Assembly (NCBI GenBank): GCA_904394195.1 | Contig: CAJFNH010000010.1 | Location: 1 to 17,799, forward strand | Reading direction: 5' to 3' | Length of the DNA stretch: 17,799 bases | Source of the DNA: Candidatus Gallimonas caecicola | Lineage (GTDB): Bacteria > Bacillota > Clostridia > Christensenellales > Borkfalkiaceae | Shown here: positions 12,589-17,799 of the stretch, one piece after another | Layout: each line of letters starts with the position of its first letter | How positions within the stretch are numbered: the first letter of the stretch is position 1 | Position numbers and translations under genes: made by a program | Notes under the pieces: generated by a model | Seen by the model: only the letters and a program-made list of their open reading frames with translations | What the model was told of the DNA's origin: nothing | Database searches by the model: none

Positions 12589-12628
12589 CTGCGCCGCCGT
12601 GCGATGGCACGGCGGCGCAGTTGTTCTG
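12589..12628 (+). terminator. Intrinsic terminator after the SSB-like gene
   Basis: A 14-bp perfect stem (12589-12602 with 12607-12620), GATG loop, then TTGTTCTG. It starts 30 bases past the stop. Confidence 0.8.
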
Positions 12629-12676
12629 TCAGGCGCTTGTTTATGTTTTGAACTTTGCAAAAATGCGGTCAAGACG

Positions 12677-12705
12677 TTGACAACTGCCCGCAAATGGGGT
12701 ATAAT
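12677..12705 (+). promoter_or_regulatory. Perfect consensus promoter of the acyltransferase gene
   Basis: TTGACA (12677-12682), 17-base spacer, TATAAT (12700-12705). The expected start site is base 12712, the A of the ATG, so the message should be leaderless. Confidence 0.92.
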
Positions 12706-12711
12706 CGTCGC

Positions 12712-13572
12712 ATGGAACACAGGAAAAAGCGCTCAAGACCGGAAAAGCGGGAGGGCATCCAGGCAGTGCTCGAAGGGTACCGCCGTTTTGACTATGATTA
12801 TATCCCGTTCGGAACTTACACCATTCCCGGCGCTGATTTCAAATACCGCCAGAAGGGGTTTGACGCCTTTGTTTCGGGCTTCATCCGCGGGTTTCTGAAG
12901 GTGGTCGCCCCGCTCTTTCTGAAGATCGTCTACGGCTGTCGCGTCGTCGGCAGAAGCAATCTGAAGGCGATCGGGGGCAAGGGCGCGATCTGCGTGACCA
13001 ATCATATTTCCTATCTGGATACGCTCTTTGCCCGCGCCGCCATCGGGCAGTTCCGCGGTTTTTATACGATGGCGCCCTGGAACAACAAGCGCGGCGTCGG
13101 CGGCTGGATCATGCGGCACGGCGGCATGTGGCCGTTCAGCCCCAACCTGACCGCGATGAAAAACCTCATGCACGAGATGGACGCCCGCCTGAAGGAGGGA
13201 AAGATCGTTCACTTTTATGCGGAACAGGCAATGTGGGTGAATTATCCCAAGCCTCGCCCCATGAAGGACGGCGCCTTCTACTACGCCGTCAAATACAAGG
13301 TGCCCGTGCTGCCCGTTTTTTTCACCTTCCGCAGGAACAGGTCCGGGCATATGCGCCGCCTGCGCATCCATATCCTGCCCGCCGTGTATGCCGATGAAAC
13401 GCTGCCCCGCACCGCTCGCATCGCGGCGATGAAGGAGGGAGCGGAGGCGGCATGGAGAGCGTGCTATGAAGGAGCGTACGGCGTGCCGCTTACCTATCTG
13501 CCCGACCGCAGAAAGGGCAGCGCCGCACAGGCGTGTGGACAGACGGCGCAGAACGCACAGGCCGCGCCGTAA
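12712..13572 (+). CDS. PlsC-like 1-acylglycerol-3-phosphate acyltransferase
   Basis: 286 aa, membrane-associated. It would transfer an acyl chain to lysophosphatidate or a similar lysolipid. The HX4D motif is at His98-Asp103 (NHISYLD). A glycine-rich middle segment (GVGGWIMRHGGMWPF) follows, then the third motif as HFYAEQAMW...KPRPMKDGAF (167-189), which replaces the classical PEGTRS and is typical of a Firmicutes subgroup. Residues 55-74 are hydrophobic (FIRGFLKVVAPLFLKIV). The ATG at 12712 has no ribosome binding site but follows a consensus promoter exactly. A GTG at codon 19 with GGAGG 11 bases upstream is a less likely start. Monocistronic. Confidence 0.9.
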   Translation: MEHRKKRSRPEKREGIQAVLEGYRRFDYDYIPFGTYTIPGADFKYRQKGFDAFVSGFIRGFLKVVAPLFLKIVYGCRVVGRSNLKAIGGKGAICVTNHISYLDTLFARAAIGQFRGFYTMAPWNNKRGVGGWIMRHGGMWPFSPNLTAMKNLMHEMDARLKEGKIVHFYAEQAMWVNYPKPRPMKDGAFYYAVKYKVPVLPVFFTFRRNRSGHMRRLRIHILPAVYADETLPRTARIAAMKEGAEAAWRACYEGAYGVPLTYLPDRRKGSAAQACGQTAQNAQAAP

Positions 13573-13606
13573 ATACGGTGAGAGGATGCGGAATGCCTCC
13601 CTCTTA

Positions 13607-13645
13607 AAAACCCCGCGCCCGAGATGCTCTCGGGCGCGGGGTTTT
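13607..13645. terminator. Bidirectional terminator
   Basis: An 18-bp perfect stem with A4 and T4 ends (13607-13624 with 13628-13645) and a TGC loop, between the convergent acyltransferase and the AT-rich membrane gene. Confidence 0.93.
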
Positions 13646-13672
13646 ATATGTGCGGCGCGCCGCGCATTAACC

Positions 13673-14875
13673 TTAAAGGAGTACAATTATCATTAGTATG
13701 ATTTGCAGTAAAATGTAGAAAAGGGAAAGACACCAAAAAAAATAAAATACAATTTTGTTTCCACAAATCGTTGAGAAGGCTTCAGAAATATATTGCTCAG
13801 CGGGTTTTTCAGAATAATCTGGATTAATGGAATAATGCATTACAAAGTGTATTTGGCTCATTAATTTACAAAAAGAAACAATAAGAAGAATTAAAGGAAG
13901 GAGTTCGACTAAAATTTGCGGCAAACAAATAAAATAAGCCATCCAATCATTATATTTTAACGATAACTCAATGGATTGTTCATTTATTGCGACAAGCACA
14001 AAAGAAAGAGCGCAAAGGACGAACAGTGAAACAAAACAAGCAATGGCCCTATTTCTTTTTTTCTTAATAGTTGAGCGAATGGTTTTTATTTTCTTTTCTC
14101 GTTGAGCTAATGCTTCTTCTGAATATTCGATAGGAATATCATTGAAGTCAGAGGTTGTTTCAATGAAATAATCTTTGTTGTTATAGTTTACTCCTATTTC
14201 ATAAACATATTCGAAACAAACTTGTAGATTATCGTCATTATAATAATGAATCGATATGGAAGAGATTTTTTCCAAATGCAGCGATTGCACATGAGGATTT
14301 GTTTTTGATATTTCATTTTTTGCTGCAAGCTGATAGTCAAAGCATTCAATCTCATCATATAAGTTTATATTACATAGCGCATGTTCTAAATTCTCACGAA
14401 AAGAAAATACATTTCGAAAGCCCGATAGGGCGAGCAATTTTGTATACGTATCTTGATCATTGTATTCGTCAAGTGCCTTTGCAGTAGAAAAATCGAATTC
14501 GGATAAATTTTTCCACTCGTTGTTGCTGTAACGTAATGTTTTAGTAATGTCAGTTACTGATAAACGGCGGGAGCCGTTATGTGTATAGGTGTGCCATTCT
14601 TTGTTTTCGGAAACTTTATAGTTTTTACCGTCTGGCGTTACAGTATAGCCTCTTGAATTAGAAAAATATTCAGTGGAACTAAATGAGAATTCAAAATTGG
14701 CAGAGTAAATTACCTTAGCGGATAAAATTATATGAGGACGAATTTTAATATTTTTGGGATCTATGGCAAAACTATAAAAATTAGAATCGGCAATTTTTAT
14801 TTTATTTTTAAGCGCACTGACATACCGTTGCTTTAATGCTGCTTCATCAAATTTGTTTTCTTTAAAATAAAACAC
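13673..14875 (-). CDS. Unrecognised membrane protein in an AT-rich island
   Basis: 400 aa; no family recognised. Residues 1-270 are soluble, rich in Asn, Tyr, Ser and Phe with likely beta-strands (SFAIDPKNIKIRPHIILSAK; SSISIHYYNDDNLQVCFEYVYEIGV), ending in a charged helix REKKIKTIRSTIKKKRNR. Three membrane helices follow, at about 277-297, 313-337 and 375-400, the last reaching the C-terminus. There is no signal peptide, so the N-terminal domain is probably cytoplasmic. The start is GTG with GGGGGA about 6 bases upstream. GC is about 30-35% against about 60% in the flanks, with AAA/TTT-rich codons, which indicates recent transfer. It is alone, with its own promoter and a terminator shared with the neighbour. 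Confidence 0.85.
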   Translation of the reverse strand: MFYFKENKFDEAALKQRYVSALKNKIKIADSNFYSFAIDPKNIKIRPHIILSAKVIYSANFEFSFSSTEYFSNSRGYTVTPDGKNYKVSENKEWHTYTHNGSRRLSVTDITKTLRYSNNEWKNLSEFDFSTAKALDEYNDQDTYTKLLALSGFRNVFSFRENLEHALCNINLYDEIECFDYQLAAKNEISKTNPHVQSLHLEKISSISIHYYNDDNLQVCFEYVYEIGVNYNNKDYFIETTSDFNDIPIEYSEEALAQREKKIKTIRSTIKKKRNRAIACFVSLFVLCALSFVLVAINEQSIELSLKYNDWMAYFICLPQILVELLPLILLIVSFCKLMSQIHFVMHYSINPDYSEKPAEQYISEAFSTICGNKIVFYFFWCLSLFYILLQIILMIIVLL

Positions 14876-14937
14876 AAATTTCCCCCAGTTTAAAATTTAT
14901 TTATGGCAAAATTTATGGCGATTGAGGCGTCGAACTA

Positions 14938-14966
14938 ATTGTATCATAACCTGTCTTTTTTGTCAA
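14938..14966 (-). promoter_or_regulatory. Promoter of the AT-rich membrane gene
   Basis: Minus strand TTGACA (14966-14961), 17-base spacer, TACAAT (14943-14938). Leader of about 55 bases before the GTG at 14875. Confidence 0.88.
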
Positions 14967-15004
14967 GATGCTTTGTTTTAAAAAGAGGTAAATCAAAACA
15001 TTCT

Positions 15005-16351
15005 CTAATTATTATCTTCCTGCTCCTGCCTGTCCTGTTCCGTCTTTTCCGCCTCTTGGGCGTGTTCGGCGGCGCGGTCGTAGTGCTGCCGTTCACTCTC
15101 CTCCCAGGTGAGGCGCGCCTTGCGCTTGAGGCGGAAGAAGCTGGCGATGTAGATGGGGATGTATTCGAGAAGATAGAAGGGGGAAATGAGCAGCGTCGCC
15201 GCCTTTTCTCCCGTGGAGAGCATGGTGAATGCCTCCCAGCTTGCCGACATTGCCAAAATGTTGTAGGTGAACAGCAGAACGTACATGATGGCAAAGGGCA
15301 TGACGATGAGGAAGAGGATGCTCTTCATCGTCAGATCGGGCGTGCCGCCGAAGGCGTAGCCGATGGCGAGTACGGTGCCCGCGATCATCGTAAAAATAGT
15401 GCCGGCGGCAAAGAGTGCAAGCGGATAGATCCCGTACAGGCAGTCGTATTCCGCCTTGCTCATCTTTCCCCGCTGCTTTGCCTGTTTCTTGATCTGCGTC
15501 TTGTATTTTTCGTCGCACTGGATATAGCCCGTCAGCCAGCGCATGCGGCGCCTGTAGTTGTCCCTGTGGCTGGGCGCTTCCTCGGTGTAGAGGACCGCAT
15601 ACGGCCAGTACATGGACTTGAAACCCTTGAGCACGCTGTCCAGCCGCAGCTCGTAGTCCTCCGTCAGCGTGCGGTAGGGCCAGCCGCCCAGTTTTTCGAT
15701 GAGCGTGCGGCGCAGCATCATGCCCTGTCCGCACATGGTCAGCGGAATGTCCTTTGCCGTGCGGTAGCGGTTGCCAAGGTCGTCGAGCATCGCCCAGGTC
15801 AGCGCCGAGTTGTTGGAAAACACCGTGCGCTTTTTTCTATCGCCCAACCCGTTCTTCATGTACTTGCGCGTGAGGTAGATGTCGTAATCCCATTCGAGCG
15901 CGTTGTTGAGCTCGCGCACATAGGAAGGGGAGAGCACGCCGTCCGCATCCACGATGACAAAGGCTTCAAAGCTTGCCATTTCCTCGGGCGGGAGCGCCTT
16001 GAAAAATCCGTCCAGTGCGTCCCCTTTACAGGTCTGGTCGGGCACGACGTACACCTTTGCGCCCACCTTTTGCGCAAGGCCGATGGTGGGGTCGTCGGCG
16101 TCTTTGACGATGACGCTCACAACAAATTCCCCGTCGTAGTCCTGCTGCGCGATGGAATCCAGAAGGTCGCCGATGACGGCGCTCTCGTTGCGCGCGGGCA
16201 CGATGATGCCGATCTTGCGTTTTTCTTCCGCCTTCTTGTAGGGCGGTTTTTTGAAGGCATAGCAAAAGCCTGCCAGCCGCGGCATATATGCGATCACGGC
16301 GACGGCGGAAACGACGATATAGGCGATAAGGAAGGCTTCGAACATTGTCAT
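15005..16351 (-). CDS. GT2-family membrane glycosyltransferase
   Basis: 448 aa integral membrane enzyme. A short N-terminal helix (6-22) precedes a cytoplasmic GT-A domain with IGIIVPARNES, the nucleotide-sugar/metal DAD motif (Asp135-Ala-Asp137), TED at 230-232 as catalytic base region, and RRMRW (268-272) like the QxxRW motif of processive synthases. Two or three further helices (about 306-331, 344-367, 385-405) and a charged, Glu/Gln-rich C-terminus follow. The layout matches cellulose/hyaluronan-synthase-like transferases that make or decorate envelope polysaccharides; product unknown. I chose the ATG at 16349-16351 because GGAGG lies 8 bases upstream (16364-16360); an ATG two codons later is less well placed. 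No terminator is evident before the AT-rich gene's promoter. Confidence 0.9.
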   Translation of the reverse strand: MTMFEAFLIAYIVVSAVAVIAYMPRLAGFCYAFKKPPYKKAEEKRKIGIIVPARNESAVIGDLLDSIAQQDYDGEFVVSVIVKDADDPTIGLAQKVGAKVYVVPDQTCKGDALDGFFKALPPEEMASFEAFVIVDADGVLSPSYVRELNNALEWDYDIYLTRKYMKNGLGDRKKRTVFSNNSALTWAMLDDLGNRYRTAKDIPLTMCGQGMMLRRTLIEKLGGWPYRTLTEDYELRLDSVLKGFKSMYWPYAVLYTEEAPSHRDNYRRRMRWLTGYIQCDEKYKTQIKKQAKQRGKMSKAEYDCLYGIYPLALFAAGTIFTMIAGTVLAIGYAFGGTPDLTMKSILFLIVMPFAIMYVLLFTYNILAMSASWEAFTMLSTGEKAATLLISPFYLLEYIPIYIASFFRLKRKARLTWEESERQHYDRAAEHAQEAEKTEQDRQEQEDNN

Positions 16352-16383
16352 GGGACGGGCCTCCGAATGTTTCGTTTTATACA

Positions 16384-16412
16384 ATTATAGCGTATTCGCT
16401 TACAAAATGCAA
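16384..16412 (-). promoter_or_regulatory. Promoter of the GT2 gene
   Basis: Minus strand TTGCAT (16412-16407), 17-base spacer, TATAAT (16389-16384). Leader of about 26 bases. Confidence 0.85.
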
Positions 16413-16470
16413 TCGATTGTGCGGATTTGTCATAAAAATATATGACTATGTTTACAAACTCAACGATACA

Positions 16471-16498
16471 GAAAACACCCGCGGTGTTCCGCGGGTGT
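16471..16498 (-). terminator. Intrinsic terminator of glyS
   Basis: A 10-bp stem ACACCCGCGG/CCGCGGGTGT (16475-16484 with 16489-16498) followed on the minus strand by TTTC, starting 6 bases past the glyS stop. Confidence 0.85.
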
Positions 16499-16504
16499 AA
16501 ATGT

Positions 16505-17799
16505 TCAGAAGCTGCATTTTTGCGTCAGGAAGGCGATGACTTCGTCCGCGTTCATGCGCACCTGCTCCATGCTGTCCCTGTCGCGTACGGTCACGGTGCC
16601 GTCCTCGAGCGTGGTGAAGTCGACGGTCAGGCAGTAGGGGGTGCCGATCTCATCCTGCCTGCGGTAGCGCTTGCCGATGGAGCCCGCCTCGTCGTAGGTG
16701 ACGGAAAAGTGCTTTTTCAGCTTTGCAAGCAGTTCCTTCGCGGGTCCGGAAAGGTTTTTCTGCAGGGGGAGCACTGCCGCCTTGTATGCCGCAATGGCGG
16801 GGTGGAAGTGCATGACGTTGCGCACCTCACCGTTTTCCAGCGTCTCCTCGTCGTATGCCTCGGAGAGTACGGCGAGCATGAGCCTGTCGGCGCCGATGGA
16901 GTATTCGATGACGTAGGGGATATAGCGCTCGCCGCTGACGGGGTCGACGTAGGTGAGCGTCTTGCCCGAATATTCCTGGTGGCGCGAAAGGTCGTAGTCG
17001 GTGCGGTTGTGGATGCCGTTGAGCTCGTTCCAGCCCATCGGGAAGTCATACTGGATGTCGCACGCCTCTTTTGCGTAGTGGGCGAGCTTGTCGTGGTCGT
17101 GGAAGCGAAGGTGCTCGGGGTCAAAGCCCAGATCGAGCAGGAACTGCCACGCCTTTTCCTTGAACTGCGCGTAGTACTCGCTGTCCGTTCCCTCCTTGCA
17201 GAACCACTGGTGCTCCATCTGTTCGAACTCAATGGTGCGGAAGATGAAGTTGCCGGGCGTGATCTCGTTGCGGAACGCCTTGCCGACCTGCGCGATGCCG
17301 AAGGGGATCTTGGCGCGCGTGGTACGCTGCACGTTGAGGAAGTTGACGAACTCGCCCTGCGCCGTCTCGGGGCGCAGATAGATCTTGTTCTGGCTCTCGT
17401 CCGTCACGCCGCGGCTGGTCTCGAACATCAGATTGAACGTACGGATGGGCGTCCAGTCGCACTTGCCGCACACGGGGCAGCAGACGTGATGCTCGTTGAT
17501 GTATGCCTCCATCTCCTCGTTGGTCATCAGGTCGGGGTTGACCTTGCCCTTGGAGTGCGCCTCGATCAGGTTGTCGGCGCGGTGGCGGCTCTTGCAGTTC
17601 CTGCAGTCCATCTTGGGGTCGGAAAAGCTCGCCGTGTGACCGCTCGCCTCCCAGACGCGCGCGTTCATTAAAATGGCGGCGTCAACGCCGTAGGAATTGC
17701 CGCTCTCCTGCACAAAGCGCTTCCACCAGGCGCGCTTTAAGTTGTTCTTGATCTCCACGCCCACGGGGCCGTAGTCCCAGGTGTTGCCCATGCCGCCGT
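16505..17799 (-). CDS. glyS: Glycine--tRNA ligase, alpha2 type, N-terminus cut by window
   Basis: Class II aminoacyl-tRNA synthetase joining glycine to tRNA-Gly in the cytoplasm. About 430 residues are present; the start lies beyond base 17799 and the first in-frame Met here is internal (GGMGNTWDYGPVGVE, normally near residue 30). A zinc-site region has CRNC and CCPVCGKC. Class II motif 2 is FRNEITPGNFIFRTIEFEQMEH, and motif 3 is the GADRLMLAV region. The anticodon-binding domain fills the C-terminus (YKAAVLPLQ to DEVIAFLTQKCSF). This is the homodimeric type seen in many Gram-positives, archaea and eukaryotes, not the alpha2-beta2 glyQS type. The gene name is sometimes given as glyQS or glyS. 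Confidence 0.97.
   Translation of the reverse strand, partial: GGMGNTWDYGPVGVEIKNNLKRAWWKRFVQESGNSYGVDAAILMNARVWEASGHTASFSDPKMDCRNCKSRHRADNLIEAHSKGKVNPDLMTNEEMEAYINEHHVCCPVCGKCDWTPIRTFNLMFETSRGVTDESQNKIYLRPETAQGEFVNFLNVQRTTRAKIPFGIAQVGKAFRNEITPGNFIFRTIEFEQMEHQWFCKEGTDSEYYAQFKEKAWQFLLDLGFDPEHLRFHDHDKLAHYAKEACDIQYDFPMGWNELNGIHNRTDYDLSRHQEYSGKTLTYVDPVSGERYIPYVIEYSIGADRLMLAVLSEAYDEETLENGEVRNVMHFHPAIAAYKAAVLPLQKNLSGPAKELLAKLKKHFSVTYDEAGSIGKRYRRQDEIGTPYCLTVDFTTLEDGTVTVRDRDSMEQVRMNADEVIAFLTQKCSF

Overview
The window is about 17.8 kb of bacterial chromosome. Most of it is GC-rich (around 60% by eye), densely coded, and uses AGGAGG-type ribosome binding sites, sigma-A style promoters and many intrinsic terminators. 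The gene content points to Bacillota, most likely an anaerobic (perhaps gut) Clostridia lineage: rplM-rpsI, an alpha2-type glycyl-tRNA synthetase, a Clostridia-type two-OB-fold SSB-like protein, a PdaB-like deacetylase, and an oxygen-sensitive glycyl radical enzyme with its activase. I cannot place it to genus.

Layout. (1) Positions 1-676 hold the 3' end of rplM, with an apparent one-base frameshift, then rpsI and its terminator. (2) Positions 767-4955 hold an accessory metabolic cassette: an AraC-family regulator on the minus strand, divergent from a two-gene operon encoding a divergent glycyl radical enzyme and its radical-SAM activase, which overlap by one base. (3) Positions 4947-7887 hold a small hypothetical minus-strand gene, divergent from a large predicted propeller-like surface protein with an N-terminal lipobox-like signal, a C-terminal membrane helix and an acidic tail. 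(4) Positions 7888-8762 have no confident gene. They carry a cluster of hairpin and direct repeats and then a GC-rich, possibly transcribed structured segment. (5) Positions 8763-10050 hold an extremely acidic double zinc-ribbon protein followed by a ComF-family phosphoribosyltransferase. (6) Positions 10194-13645 hold a maltose/galactoside-type O-acetyltransferase (minus), a PdaB-like polysaccharide deacetylase, an SSB-like protein and a PlsC-like acyltransferase. (7) Positions 13673-14966 are an AT-rich island with one unrecognised three-helix membrane protein (minus). (8) Positions 15005-17799 hold a GT2 membrane glycosyltransferase and the C-terminal part of glyS, both minus.

How the genes work together. 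The clearest functional unit is araC-like / glycyl radical enzyme / activase. It is probably an inducible anaerobic catabolic step whose substrate cannot be read from sequence, and its divergent promoter region contains a tandem direct repeat suited to an AraC-type operator. The deacetylase, acyltransferase, acetyltransferase and glycosyltransferase all fit envelope work but do not form one operon.

Points most worth a second look: the divergent glycyl radical enzyme with a Trp after the radical Gly; two genes whose near-consensus promoters place the predicted transcription start exactly on the A of the ATG (leaderless mRNAs); the hairpin family with constant arms and variable palindromic tips at 7929-8412; the AT-rich orphan membrane gene; and the rplM frameshift, most likely a homopolymer sequencing error.
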